64,000 nucleotides of DNA from Gordonibacter pamelaeae (GTDB lineage Bacteria > Actinomycetota > Coriobacteriia > Coriobacteriales > Eggerthellaceae), in NCBI RefSeq assembly GCF_042665095.1, contig NZ_JBHTBV010000010.1; one strand, given 5' to 3'. Below are positions 1 through 9,240 of the stretch, one piece after another. The translations under genes and the position numbers were made by a program. The notes under the pieces were generated by a model. The model saw only the letters and a list, made by a program, of their open reading frames with translations. It did no database searches and was not told the DNA's origin. The first letter of the stretch is position 1, and the number at the start of each line of letters is the position of its first letter.

Positions 1-434
1 GCCGTGGTGGCATGCCCCCACGGTCCAAGAAACCGCCGCGCTCCCGCTATGGCAATCGCCTATGGCACTCCCCGGCGCAGACCGTGCTGCGCAGAATGCT
101 CCGAACAGGGAAAACCTTGAGGACCGCAGGGAAAGGGCCGCCCCGCTCGCACGTTAAGGGGCGCGGAGATTGCCAAACCGGCCGTTTTCTGCCAAAAGGG
201 GCGCCGGAGCGCTACACCACCGCTCGGCGAGCGATGCCGGCCATGCCCGCCATGCGGGAAAGGAGGCGCCCGGGGAGGACCTGCGGGAACGGAGGACCTG
301 CGCCGACGGCGTTCAGGGGAAGTTCAAGAATGAATTGTGCGGGGCGGAGCGGGGACGAGACGTTACAATAAGACAGGGGGTTGCGGGATGCGGCCCTCTC
401 GGCGGGCGCCGGGAGACGAGGATGGGCGAACGAC
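1..434. other. Left-edge non-coding stretch
   Basis: No gene is supported here. Bases 2-23 can form an imperfect GC-rich hairpin (CCGTGG against CCACGG) that may be the terminator of a gene off the left edge. A TACAAT hexamer at 364-369 is a possible -10 for the downstream GGDEF/EAL gene, but no convincing -35 lies at normal spacing. Short open frames in this stretch have no family resemblance. Confidence 0.4.
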
Positions 435-2393
435 ATGGGATGGAACGTATCGGCTGAGGTCATCGCCTTCATCATCGTGCTCGTCATCTCCGTGTACTCG
501 CGCCAGAGCCATGCGGTGCCGTCGCCGAAGAACCGGGTGTTCCGGCTCTGCCTGGCCACCACACTGGGGGCTATCGGCACGAACCTGGCCTCGACGCTCA
601 TGATCGCCTATGCGCCGCTGGAGCTGCTGCCGCTCACCTACCTCGTGACCCTCTGCTACTTCGTGCTCACGCCGCTTCTGGGCACCGTGTACTTCTACTA
701 CGCCGTGGCCGTTGTGGGCGAGGCGCGGCCGGTCGGGCGGGCCTTCGTCCTGGCGAGCGGCGTGCCGTGCGCGGCGTACTTCCTGCTGGTGCTGGCGAAC
801 GTCCCCACCGGCTGCCTGTTCTCCTTCGACGCGGCGGGCGTCTACATGCAGGGGCCGCTCATTATAGCCACCTACCTGGTGTTCTACTTCTACTGCGTGG
901 CCTGTTTCGCGCTCGTGGTGTTCACGCGGGCGCCCATCGACCCCGTCATCAAGCGCATCCTGGCCGTGTTCCCGCTCATCGCCGTGGGCGTGATAGCCGT
1001 GCAGCAGCTGTTCCCAACCTATCTGCTGTCGGGGTCGGCGGCCGCGTGCTCGCTGCTCACCATCTACCTGTACCTGCAGAACAAGCGCCTGTCGGTCGAC
1101 CAGCTCACCGGCGCCTCCAACCGCCAGGAGTTCCTGTCCATGGTCTCGCTCATGGACGAGAAGGGGCAGCCGTTCACGGCCGTGCTCGTTTCGCTGTCCA
1201 ACTTCAAGTTCATCAACGACAAGTTCGGCCACGAGAACGGCGACCGGTTCCTGCGCGAGTTCGCCGCGTACCTGGGCACTGTCGGCGAGGCGCGGCTCTA
1301 CCGCTACAGCGGCGACCAGTTCGCCCTGATCGCAAGCTGCGACGGCGCAGGCGGGAACCACGACGAGGCCGCCGCGACGGCCACCCTGATCGCCCCGCTG
1401 CAAAAGCGCCTTGAAGAGCCGTGGCGCATCGGGGGGCACTCCTGCACGGTGGGCGCGGCCATCGGCGCCGTGAGCTATCCCGCCATCGCGCGCACGCCCG
1501 GCGACGTGGTTGCCGCCCTGGAATACGCCACGGTGGAGTCGAGGAAGCTGGAGCCAAACACCCCCTGCGTCTGCACGCCGGAGATGATGGGGGCCATCCA
1601 CCGTCGCAACGCCATCGCCGACGTGGTGCGCCGCGCGGCCGAGCAGGACGGCTTCACCCTGAACCTGCAGCCCATCTGGTCCGAGAGCGCTCGGCGGTTC
1701 GTGGCGGCCGAGGCGCTCTGCCGCCTGACCGACGACGAGCTGGGCCCTATCCCGCCCGACGAGTTCATCCCCATCGCCGAGCAGATCGGCGTCATATCAG
1801 ACGTCACGCGGTTCATGCTGGAACGCGCCTGCGCGTTCGTGCGCTCCTACCGGGACGCCCACCCGAGCACGACGTTCCACGGCGTGTCGGTGAACTTCTC
1901 GGCCGTGCAGTTCATACAGGACGACCTGGCCGAATCGGTGCTGGCCGTGGTGGCGCGCCACGGCATACCGGCGTCGTGCCTGCGCGTGGAAGTGACGGAG
2001 AGCGCCATCATCGCGAACCCCGAGGCCGTGCGGGCCTTCATGGAGAAGATGCACGCACAGGGCGTGCGCTTCTACCTGGACGACTTCGGCACGGGGTACT
2101 CGAACCTGTCCACGCTGCTGGAGCTGCCGTTCGACGTGGTGAAGCTGGACAAGAGCATCCTGCGGTCCGTGACGGAGGACGAGCATCTGGTGGAGTTCTT
2201 CGCGCTTCTGGCCTCCGGGTTCGGCGTGCTGGGCACGCAGGCGCTCTCCGAAGGGGTGGAGACACCGGAGCAGCGGGCCTTCCTGGGCCGGTGCGGCTGC
2301 GACCTTATGCAGGGCTACCTGTTCTCGCGCCCCCTGCCGCCCGAAGAGGCCGCCGCAGCCATCGCCGCAAGCGAGGGGCGCGGCGAGGAATAG
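435..2393 (+). CDS. Membrane GGDEF/EAL cyclic-di-GMP protein, probably a phosphodiesterase
   Basis: About 652 aa. The first ~210 residues are a series of hydrophobic membrane spans. A GGDEF-type domain follows whose signature is degenerate (YSGDQF near residue 292 instead of GGDEF). The C-terminal EAL domain keeps the EAL signature (AAEALCRL, Glu near 426), VNFSA, EVTES, DDFGTGYS, VKLDK, SEGVET and MQGYLFSRPLP, the residues that usually bind Mg and hydrolyse c-di-GMP. The expected activity is therefore c-di-GMP hydrolysis, with the GGDEF domain perhaps acting as a GTP-binding regulator. The ATG at 435 is preferred because the first membrane span begins directly after it; an in-frame TTG at 381 is an alternative. 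The next gene is convergent and 6 bases away. The membrane part may be a ligand sensor, but the ligand is unknown. Confidence 0.85.
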   Translation: MGWNVSAEVIAFIIVLVISVYSRQSHAVPSPKNRVFRLCLATTLGAIGTNLASTLMIAYAPLELLPLTYLVTLCYFVLTPLLGTVYFYYAVAVVGEARPVGRAFVLASGVPCAAYFLLVLANVPTGCLFSFDAAGVYMQGPLIIATYLVFYFYCVACFALVVFTRAPIDPVIKRILAVFPLIAVGVIAVQQLFPTYLLSGSAAACSLLTIYLYLQNKRLSVDQLTGASNRQEFLSMVSLMDEKGQPFTAVLVSLSNFKFINDKFGHENGDRFLREFAAYLGTVGEARLYRYSGDQFALIASCDGAGGNHDEAAATATLIAPLQKRLEEPWRIGGHSCTVGAAIGAVSYPAIARTPGDVVAALEYATVESRKLEPNTPCVCTPEMMGAIHRRNAIADVVRRAAEQDGFTLNLQPIWSESARRFVAAEALCRLTDDELGPIPPDEFIPIAEQIGVISDVTRFMLERACAFVRSYRDAHPSTTFHGVSVNFSAVQFIQDDLAESVLAVVARHGIPASCLRVEVTESAIIANPEAVRAFMEKMHAQGVRFYLDDFGTGYSNLSTLLELPFDVVKLDKSILRSVTEDEHLVEFFALLASGFGVLGTQALSEGVETPEQRAFLGRCGCDLMQGYLFSRPLPPEEAAAAIAASEGRGEE

Positions 2394-2399
2394 CGCCCG

Positions 2400-3071
2400 T
2401 CAGGCCCGCCAGGCGGGGTGCTGCTTGAGCATGCGGTTGTAGGGCGAGGGGCCGCAGGCCGCGTGCAGCGCCGCCACCGGGTTGTGCACGAGGGCGCGGT
2501 CCTTCACCACGAGCGTGGTGCAGGGGGCGGCGGAGCGTTGCGCGAACAGGATGTCGTGGCCCACGCACAGGCCCATGACGATGTTGAGGTCGGTGCCGGC
2601 CTCGTTCAGCAGCCGCGCCTGCAGCAGCGGGTCGCACGACACCGCGCCGTAGTCGCAGCAGCTGTCGGCGACGCCGAGCTCGGCGCGCGTGAGCGAACCC
2701 ACCTTGCAGGCCATGCCGTACACGTCGAAGCCGTTGGCGCGCAGGATGCGCGCGAGCGTGCGCCCCTCCCCCAGCAGGCCGGAGCACACGGCGATGCCGA
2801 GCTTCCGCGCGCCGGTGCGGCGGGCGTACTCCATGGTCTCCTCCACGCGGCACCAGTGCTCGTCGAACGCGAGGCGCGCCGTGTCCGAGGCGGCGGCCAT
2901 GATGCGGTAGACCTCCTCGTCGCGGTACTGCTCGAGCAGCGCGGCGCGATCCTCCGCGGCGAGCGCCGCCGTCGCGCAGAAGGGCGGGTACGCCCCCGAC
3001 CCGTCGGCGCAGCCGCCCGAGCCGCAGTCGGCGCACGAGGGCCCGTAGGCCGCTGCATGTTCGTTGTCCAC
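2400..3071 (-). CDS. DUF1847 Cys-rich putative metal-binding protein
   Basis: 223 aa from a GTG start with a GGAAAGGA ribosome site. The N-terminus is Cys-rich (CADCGSGGCADG), and further Cys occur mid-protein (VCSGLLGEG, GMACKVG, DSCCDYG, SCDP). The pattern matches the DUF1847 family, annotated only as probable metal-binding proteins. It is the last gene of the operon that starts at 10338 and carries ArsM/ArsS-type enzymes and an ABC transporter. By position it could bind or sense the metalloid handled by that operon; this is inference. No signal peptide is visible, so it should be cytoplasmic. Confidence 0.75.
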   Translation of the reverse strand: MDNEHAAAYGPSCADCGSGGCADGSGAYPPFCATAALAAEDRAALLEQYRDEEVYRIMAAASDTARLAFDEHWCRVEETMEYARRTGARKLGIAVCSGLLGEGRTLARILRANGFDVYGMACKVGSLTRAELGVADSCCDYGAVSCDPLLQARLLNEAGTDLNIVMGLCVGHDILFAQRSAAPCTTLVVKDRALVHNPVAALHAACGPSPYNRMLKQHPAWRA

Positions 3072-3168
3072 GGTCGTTGTCCTTTCCCCGGACTCGCGCC
3101 TTGCGCGCAGTTCGAAGGGGGCCGTGCGGCATAAGCCCCCGCCGACCCCCTCCCGCAGCGCCTGCTGG

Positions 3169-4314
3169 CTAGTCGCCCAGCTCCGCGTCCATCCACGGGA
3201 TGAGCGGGCAGGCGGCCTTGATCTGGTCGGGCGTCATCTCGTAGCCCTTCTTCTTCACGGCCTTCGCAAGGGAGTCCAGCATGGTGTCGGTCATGCCCGT
3301 CTTCCAGTCGGCCACGGAAAACGCCGCCCGCACGGTGTCCTCGGACGCGCCCATGCTGTCGGCGCAGATCTTCACGCACTCGGCCTCGTTCGCGCTGTCA
3401 GCCATATAGTCGGTGGCCTGGTCGAGCGCCTTAACGAACTCCTTGAGGGAGGCCTCCTCCTTCTCGTAGACCTCCTTCGTGGTGATGTACGCCGCCACGT
3501 CGTAGGAGTTCGTGTCCGCGTTGGAGCCTACGCGGTAGGAGCCGGGGGCGGCGGAAAGCGCCGTGTCCGGGTAGGGCTGGCTCGCGGCCATCAGGTCGAT
3601 GTCGCTGCCGGCGGCCAGCACCGTGGGCAGCGTGTTGGCCTTCACGTCCACGAGCGTCACGGTGCCGTCGCCCTCGGTGCCGAAGTCGTTCACCGACACG
3701 CCCATGGCGCTCATCCACGACTTCACGGCCGACTCGGTGGTGGCTCCTTGCTGCACGCCCAGCTTCACGGGGCGGCCGAGCGCGGCGGCGGCCGCCTCGA
3801 ACGAGGCCTTCACCTCCGCCTTGTTGTCCGACGCCTTGTCGTAGGGCGTGATGGCCGTATCACCGGTCATTGACGGCGATGCAACGATGACCTGCGAGTT
3901 CGTGTTGCAGTTCGTGCCGCAGAGCACCACGATGTCATCGCCGTACTGGCCGAGCGCGTCTGCCACCGGGCCCTGGCCCGTGGCCGCGATATCGGCGGAG
4001 CCTGCGAGGAGCGCCTCGACGGACTGCTGGCCCGAGCCGCTCACGGTGAGCAGCTCCACGTCCATGGGCGCGGCATCGAAGTAGCCCTTCTTGTCGGCCA
4101 CGATGACGGTCTCGTAGCCGGCCTTGTTCAGGTAGGCCACCGATACGGGCTCCAAGGCCTCCTGGCTCTCGGAGGCCGGGGCCTCGCCCTGCTTCGCGTC
4201 GCCTTGGCCGTCGCCCGAGGCGCAGCCCCATAGGCCTGCCACGCCCAGGGTAAGAGCCGCCATGCAGGCGAGCAGCAGCACCTTCGCCTTCGCCGTGCGT
4301 TTCCTTGTTCTCAT
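3169..4314 (-). CDS. ABC transporter substrate-binding lipoprotein (NMT1/SsuA/TauA-like)
   Basis: About 381 aa. The chosen ATG at 4314 is preceded by GGAGAGGGA and gives a basic n-region, a hydrophobic stretch and a lipobox ending LWGC near residue 29, so it is a lipid-anchored extracellular binding protein. The mature part has the two-lobed NMT1-like pattern typical of nitrate/sulfonate/taurine-type binding proteins (for example VLLAGSADIAATG and YLNKAGYETVIVADKKGYF near the start of the domain). It sits directly after the ATPase and permease genes of the same operon. Ligand unknown; the context of arsenic-type methyltransferase and radical SAM genes suggests a small organic anion or organoarsenical. 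Confidence 0.88.
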   Translation of the reverse strand: MRTRKRTAKAKVLLLACMAALTLGVAGLWGCASGDGQGDAKQGEAPASESQEALEPVSVAYLNKAGYETVIVADKKGYFDAAPMDVELLTVSGSGQQSVEALLAGSADIAATGQGPVADALGQYGDDIVVLCGTNCNTNSQVIVASPSMTGDTAITPYDKASDNKAEVKASFEAAAAALGRPVKLGVQQGATTESAVKSWMSAMGVSVNDFGTEGDGTVTLVDVKANTLPTVLAAGSDIDLMAASQPYPDTALSAAPGSYRVGSNADTNSYDVAAYITTKEVYEKEEASLKEFVKALDQATDYMADSANEAECVKICADSMGASEDTVRAAFSVADWKTGMTDTMLDSLAKAVKKKGYEMTPDQIKAACPLIPWMDAELGD

Positions 4315-4378
4315 GATCGCTTCCCTCTCCTTCTTGCGTCGTGCGGCCGTGCGGCCGCCCTTTCCCGGCATATGCGCA

Positions 4379-5158
4379 TCACGCATCCTCCGCAAACGAG
4401 CACGCGCTCGCGGGCATGAGGTCCCGGATCTCGGCATGGAGCCGCCGGGCCTCGGGGCTGCCCGCATCGCGCGGCAGGTCTTCGGGAACGCGCCATTGCC
4501 CGATGATGGATCCCGGCGTGCCGGAGTACAGCACGATGCGCGATGCCAACAGCACCGCCTCCGAGATGTTATGGGTGATGAACACCACGGTCTTGCGGCG
4601 CTCGCGCCACAAATGGAACAGGCTCGCGTCGAGGGCGGCGCGCGTCTGCTCGTCGAGGGCAGAGAACGGCTCGTCCATGAGGAACACGTCCGAGTCCATG
4701 GCCAGAAGCCGCGCGATGGCCACGCGCTGCTTCATGCCGCCCGACAGCAGGTTGGGCCGCTGGTCGGCGAACTCGGCCAATCCCACGGCGCGCAGAGCCG
4801 AAAGCGCCGTGTCGCGGCGCGCCGCGCGCGGGGCCCCACATGAGTCGAGCGCGAACACCACGTTCTCCAGCACCGTGAGCCACGGCAGCAGGCTGTACTC
4901 CTGGAAGACCACCCCACGCTCGGGGCCGGGGCCCGCCACCTCGCGGCCGCGGTAGCGCACCGAGCCGCGCGTGGGCTGCTCGAACCCCGCGATGAGGTTC
5001 AGAGTGACGGTCTTGCCGCAGCCGGAGGGGCCGATGAGGCACACGAACTCGCCCTCCTCGATGGCGAGGTCCACGTCGTCCAGCACGATGCGCGCCCGGC
5101 GCTTCGAGCGGTCCGTCCAGTACGCCTTCGTGGCGTGGGAAAGCTCGATGAGCGCCAT
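4379..5158 (-). CDS. ABC transporter ATPase (SsuB/TauB/NrtD-like)
   Basis: 259 aa. Walker A GPSGCGKT lies near residue 44, the Q-loop is in FQEYSLLPW, the ABC signature is LLSGGMKQR, Walker B is VFLMDEPFSALDEQ, and the switch His is in FITHNISEA. It powers the permease encoded directly upstream. The ATG shares one base with the permease stop codon (TGATG at 5156-5160), so the two are translationally coupled. The SsuB/TauB/NrtD subgroup pairs with NMT1-type binding proteins, as here. Confidence 0.92.
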   Translation of the reverse strand: MALIELSHATKAYWTDRSKRRARIVLDDVDLAIEEGEFVCLIGPSGCGKTVTLNLIAGFEQPTRGSVRYRGREVAGPGPERGVVFQEYSLLPWLTVLENVVFALDSCGAPRAARRDTALSALRAVGLAEFADQRPNLLSGGMKQRVAIARLLAMDSDVFLMDEPFSALDEQTRAALDASLFHLWRERRKTVVFITHNISEAVLLASRIVLYSGTPGSIIGQWRVPEDLPRDAGSPEARRLHAEIRDLMPASACSFAEDA

Positions 5159-6057
5159 CAGTACCCCTCCTCCAGGCCCAGACGGTGCCGGATGGCCTTC
5201 TCGAAGGTCGCCAGCACCACGCGGTCGATGGCCAGCCCGATGACGCAGATGACCGCGATGCAGGCGAACGCGCCCACGTAGTCCAGCAAATCGCGCGTGA
5301 GCTCGATGGAGTAGCCCAGGCCGATCCCCGTGCCCACCACCATCTCGGCGGCGATGAGCACGCGCCACGCCGATGACATGCCCACGCGCAGCGCGTTGAT
5401 GATGGACACCGACGCCTGCGGCACGAGCACCTTCAGGAAGATGGCCGGCCCGCTCGCGCCCGCCATCTTGGCCGCGCGCACCAGCACCGCGGGCACCATG
5501 CGGATGCCGCCCGCCACGTCCACGGTGATGACCATGGACGACACGGCGAAGATGATGAAGACGGCCGACTCGTCGCCCAGCCCGAACAGCAGGATGGCGA
5601 TGGGCAGCCAGGCCAGGCCGGGAATCATCTGGAAGATGGACACCGGCGCCATGCCGATGGCGTAGATGCGCGTGAAGTAGCCGAGGACGGACCCCAGCAC
5701 GATGCCGAACGCCGCCGCGAGCGAAAACGCCACCAGGAGGCGCTGCACGCTGGCCCCCACGTGCGCGTAGATGCTCTGCCCGTAAAGCGAGCGCCCCTCG
5801 AACAGGTACTCGCTAAGGCGCGCGAACGTCTCCACCGGCGTGGGGAAGCGCAGGGCGGAGGCCCCCGTCCCGTTGAAGAAGAGGGCGAACAGCCCCCAAA
5901 TGGCCAGCACCACCGTCAGGCCGGCCACGATGGACCCGAACGTCTTCGCCCGGTCGCGCGCCCGTCCGCCACGCACGTCCACGAAGCCCCCGTCGGTGCA
6001 CCCGCCATCGAGGTGCCGCTCTATGAGGCGGTCGTCAGCCGACGCATGTGCGCGCAT
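5158..6057 (-). CDS. ABC transporter permease (SsuC/TauC-like)
   Basis: 299 aa with about six hydrophobic spans and a roughly 45-residue hydrophilic N-terminus. The binding-protein-dependent transport (BPD_transp_1) domain is recognisable, including an EAA-like loop (LVPQASVSIINALRVG), the coupling helix that contacts the ATPase. It is 15 bases after the stop of the ArsM-ArsS fusion gene and shares its stop codon with the ATPase start. With its neighbours it forms a complete one-permease importer. Confidence 0.9.
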   Translation of the reverse strand: MRAHASADDRLIERHLDGGCTDGGFVDVRGGRARDRAKTFGSIVAGLTVVLAIWGLFALFFNGTGASALRFPTPVETFARLSEYLFEGRSLYGQSIYAHVGASVQRLLVAFSLAAAFGIVLGSVLGYFTRIYAIGMAPVSIFQMIPGLAWLPIAILLFGLGDESAVFIIFAVSSMVITVDVAGGIRMVPAVLVRAAKMAGASGPAIFLKVLVPQASVSIINALRVGMSSAWRVLIAAEMVVGTGIGLGYSIELTRDLLDYVGAFACIAVICVIGLAIDRVVLATFEKAIRHRLGLEEGY

Positions 6058-6072
6058 ACGACTCGCCCCCCC

Positions 6073-8130
6073 TCACTCGCCGTACTTGTCCATGAGGCTG
6101 CCGCCGCAGGAGCTGCCGCAGCCGGCGGCGCAGCTGTAGCAGAGGGGGCTCGTGGCTATGGTGCGCGGGCCCAGCGGCTCGTCCACGAGGTCGCGGACGT
6201 TGCGCGGCCCGTCGAGCGGCAGGCCCAGCACGTGGTTCACCTCGCAGTCGTACAGGCGCCCGTCGTAGTCGACGTTCACCTGCGAGCGGCACATCATGCG
6301 CGCCACCACGGCGCCGTTGTAGTTCTCGGACAGCAGGTCCAGGTAGTAGTCGAACTTCCCCTCGCGCTTGAGCTGGTTCGCGAAGCGGCCGAGCGCGTAG
6401 TTGTTGAACGCGTAGAGGTTGTCGAACCTCACGTGCTGCTCGCGTTCCAGCTCCCAAGCGTAGAACTCCTCCAGCTCGCGCTGATCGGGCGGCAAAAACG
6501 GGCCCGACACGTTGTAGGCCACGTCGATCTTGAGGGCGGGGTCCACACCGTACCCGAGCTCGTTCAGCTCGCGCAGCACACCCACCACGCGGTCGAACAC
6601 GTTGCGACCGCGCTGCAGGTCGCAGCCCTGCTCGTTGAAGTACGGCAGCGACGTCACCAGGTGCACCCCGCACTCGGCGTACACCTGCATGAAGTGCCGA
6701 TACTCCGGCGCGTCCAAGATGGTGAGGTTGCTGCGCACGATGACCTCGTCGGCCAGCGCGGACGCCTCGCGCACGAACCATTCCAGATGGGGGTTCATCT
6801 CGGGCGAGCCGCCGGTGATGTCGAGCGTGCGGAAGCCGCCTCGCGCAAAGGCCGCGAGCACCGCCTCCATCGTCTCGCGCTCCATGCACTCGGCGCGCTG
6901 CGGGCCGCTCTCCAGGAAGCAGTGGCTGCACGCAAGGTTGCAGCGGTAGCCCACGTTCACCTGCATGGTGGCGAGCTCCGGCGCGCTCCTCAGCAGCTCC
7001 TTGTCGTGCACGCGCTGGTCGAACGGCTCGATGCCCAGGTCGCGGTACGCCTGCTCCAGCTCGGCCAACCCGATGCGCCGCTTCCCGCGCGCCAGCTCCA
7101 GCGCCTCCTGGGCCGCACCCTGGTCGAAGGCGCCCACATGGTGCGTGCGGTCGCCCCGCACCTCGAAATGCGGGGCATAGCGCGACGCGCGCAGCATCGC
7201 GGCCATGTTCCCGCTCACGGCCACCGGCCGGCCCTTGATGAGGCGCAGATCCTCGGTCAGGTCGAAGTAGCGCCCGTTCTCGGGCATGGTGCCCAGGTAC
7301 GTGGCCGTCTGCCCGTAGTTCTCCTCGCGGTCCTCCAGGTCGGCGCACTTGATGGCGCGCACCGTGTGCGAGGCGAAGCCGATGCAGCCGAGCTTCGTCT
7401 CTATCTGGAAGTCGCCCACGTGCAGGGGCTCCGTCTCCACGTCGTAGAACACGGGCATGCCGTGCTCGGCCAGGATGCGGCGGAAGTCCTCAATGTAGAG
7501 CGCGCCCGAGAGGCACTCGCCGCGCAGCACCGGGTCGTCGTAGAACTTCGGCGGCACGCGGCGGTCCGAGAAGATGTCCGAGAAGTACAGCTCCCCGCCC
7601 GGCTTCAGCACGCGGGCTATCTCCTTGAACACCTGGTCCTTGAAGGGCGACAGGTTGATGACGCAGTTCGACACCACCACGTCCACCGACTCGTCCTCAA
7701 TGCCAAGGGCCCCCAGATCCTCGATGAACCCGCAGTGGAACTCCACGTTGGAGCGCGTGAAACCGAACCGCGCCATCTGCGCCGCCTCGTGCCGCCGCGC
7801 GAATGCCAGCTGCTGCTCGGTCATGTCCACGCCGATGACGCGCCCCGAAGGCCCTACGAGCTTCGAGCAGATATACACGTCGCGCCCCGTGCCGCACCCC
7901 AGGTCGAGCACCGTGGCGCCCTCCAGCGCCGGCGGGATGGGCGAGCCGCACCCGTAGAAGTGCGCCATGATCTCGTCGTCGATCTCGTTCATCACGTCAA
8001 TGACGTACTTCGGCGGCGTATGCGCAGTGCAGCAGCAAGCGTCGGTCTTCAAGTCGTCGCTCCCCTGCAGCGTCTCCCCATAATATTCGCGCACCAGCTC
8101 GCGAATATCCCTGCTCTCATCGACTCCCAT
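6073..8130 (-). CDS. Fused ArsM-type methyltransferase / ArsS-type radical SAM protein
   Basis: 685 aa, a two-enzyme fusion. Residues ~1-330 are an ArsM-like SAM methyltransferase: an N-terminal Cys run (ACCCTAH), SAM motif LDLGCGTGRD, the arsenite-methyltransferase signature VVSNCVINLSP, then LKPGGELYFSDIFSDRR. Residues ~370-685 are a radical SAM domain with the cluster motif CNLACSHC and a Cys-rich end (CYSCAAGCGSSCGGSL) typical of the ArsS arsenosugar family. In known systems ArsM methylates arsenite and ArsS adds a 5'-deoxyadenosyl group from SAM to dimethylarsinous acid. The usual arrangement is two genes; here they are one. Start at 8130 (AGGGGA site), 8 bases after the GTPase stop. Substrate inferred from family only. 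Confidence 0.85.
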   Translation of the reverse strand: MGVDESRDIRELVREYYGETLQGSDDLKTDACCCTAHTPPKYVIDVMNEIDDEIMAHFYGCGSPIPPALEGATVLDLGCGTGRDVYICSKLVGPSGRVIGVDMTEQQLAFARRHEAAQMARFGFTRSNVEFHCGFIEDLGALGIEDESVDVVVSNCVINLSPFKDQVFKEIARVLKPGGELYFSDIFSDRRVPPKFYDDPVLRGECLSGALYIEDFRRILAEHGMPVFYDVETEPLHVGDFQIETKLGCIGFASHTVRAIKCADLEDREENYGQTATYLGTMPENGRYFDLTEDLRLIKGRPVAVSGNMAAMLRASRYAPHFEVRGDRTHHVGAFDQGAAQEALELARGKRRIGLAELEQAYRDLGIEPFDQRVHDKELLRSAPELATMQVNVGYRCNLACSHCFLESGPQRAECMERETMEAVLAAFARGGFRTLDITGGSPEMNPHLEWFVREASALADEVIVRSNLTILDAPEYRHFMQVYAECGVHLVTSLPYFNEQGCDLQRGRNVFDRVVGVLRELNELGYGVDPALKIDVAYNVSGPFLPPDQRELEEFYAWELEREQHVRFDNLYAFNNYALGRFANQLKREGKFDYYLDLLSENYNGAVVARMMCRSQVNVDYDGRLYDCEVNHVLGLPLDGPRNVRDLVDEPLGPRTIATSPLCYSCAAGCGSSCGGSLMDKYGE

Positions 8131-8138
8131 GCTGTCCC

Positions 8139-9227
8139 CTATCGACCTTCGTCCGCCATGCCGAAGCATTCCGTGAAGAACACCTGGCAGTCCAGGTCGT
8201 ACTTCTCGCACACCTCGTCCAGCGCGTCGTCCATGAGTCGCGCGAGCGGGCGCGCCTCGCACACGGCGCGCGCGTTGATGATCATGCGCAGGTTCTTGTG
8301 CGGGCGCAACAGCTTCTGCGCGTACTCCACGTCGTAGTCCACCCCGATGAGCGACGCCTTGTTGAAGTCGCCGTTGCCCGAGGTGGCAAACGTCTTCAGG
8401 TGCGGCACGTTGCGCTTGCGCTCGATGAGCCCCATGCGGATGCCCTCGATGAGGTCGTCCACCACCGCATTGCAGTCTATCTTGCCGCCATCGTTCGTCT
8501 TGAGGTACAGGCGGCGGTTGTACCAGGTGAGCTTCGCCTCCGCATCGGCGAACTCCTGGTTGTGGCGCACCGAGAAGTTCTTGAGCGCCGTCTCGTGCGT
8601 GGTGATGAAGTCCGCGAGCTCCGCGATGTTCGTCTTCTCCAGCGCCGAGATCACGATGACCGGGATGTCGGGGCAGGCCGTCTTGAGAAAGTCCACGTAG
8701 CGGTGGATGCCGGCCTCCTCCAGCAGGTCGGCCTTGTTCAGCACCACGAGGTCGGCCTCTTCCAGCTGCAGCTTCAGCAGGTACACCAGCTCCTCGGGCA
8801 GGTTGATGTCGGCCCGCTCGGGCATGATCATGCGCAGCCGCTCGGGGTCCACCACCACGGTGAACGGCGAGAGCGTGAACTCGTCGGCGCAGTCCTCGGC
8901 CAGGCGGTGGTACACGTGGTCGAGCGCGCCCACGCCGCAGCCGGGGATGTCGGACATGACGAACACCGCCCCGTCCTTGTCGCGCAGGCGGCGTATCTGG
9001 TCGATGGTGTTGTCCATCTGGTAGCAGATGCAGCCCGAGGCTATCTCGGCCACCGTGCAGCCCGACGTCTGGGTGAGGTTCGTGTCCACCAGGTTCGCAC
9101 CCAGGTCGTTGGCGATGATGGCCGTCTCGCCGTAGGTTTTGCTCAGGTGCTCGGCCAGGGCTATCATCGTCGTGGTCTTGCCGGCGCCCAGAAAGCCGCT
9201 CACCACCATGAATCTGATCTTGTCCAT
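8139..9227 (-). CDS. COG0523/CobW-like G3E GTPase
   Basis: 362 aa. Walker A is GFLGAGKTT near residue 11, the G3E Cys motif is represented by SGCICYQ, Walker B by FVMSDIPGCG, and the base-recognition motif is NKAD. Members of this family are metallochaperones or activators of metalloenzymes. It lies between two ArsM-like methyltransferase genes, so a role in metal or metalloid delivery to them, or activation of a partner, is plausible. No CobW C-terminal His-rich stretch is visible. Translation probably continues into the ArsM-ArsS gene 8 bases later. Confidence 0.85.
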   Translation of the reverse strand: MDKIRFMVVSGFLGAGKTTTMIALAEHLSKTYGETAIIANDLGANLVDTNLTQTSGCTVAEIASGCICYQMDNTIDQIRRLRDKDGAVFVMSDIPGCGVGALDHVYHRLAEDCADEFTLSPFTVVVDPERLRMIMPERADINLPEELVYLLKLQLEEADLVVLNKADLLEEAGIHRYVDFLKTACPDIPVIVISALEKTNIAELADFITTHETALKNFSVRHNQEFADAEAKLTWYNRRLYLKTNDGGKIDCNAVVDDLIEGIRMGLIERKRNVPHLKTFATSGNGDFNKASLIGVDYDVEYAQKLLRPHKNLRMIINARAVCEARPLARLMDDALDEVCEKYDLDCQVFFTECFGMADEGR

Positions 9228-9240
9228 TTCCGTGCCTTTC

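Noticed and set aside
363..1601. Minus-strand open frame opposite the GGDEF/EAL gene
   Set aside because: Arg/His-rich composition without domains, fully inside a well-supported gene.
6073..6160. Possible selenocysteine at the ArsS-type Cys-rich end
   Set aside because: Some ArsS relatives are selenoproteins, but here the positions are ordinary Cys codons and no in-frame TGA occurs before the terminal stop.
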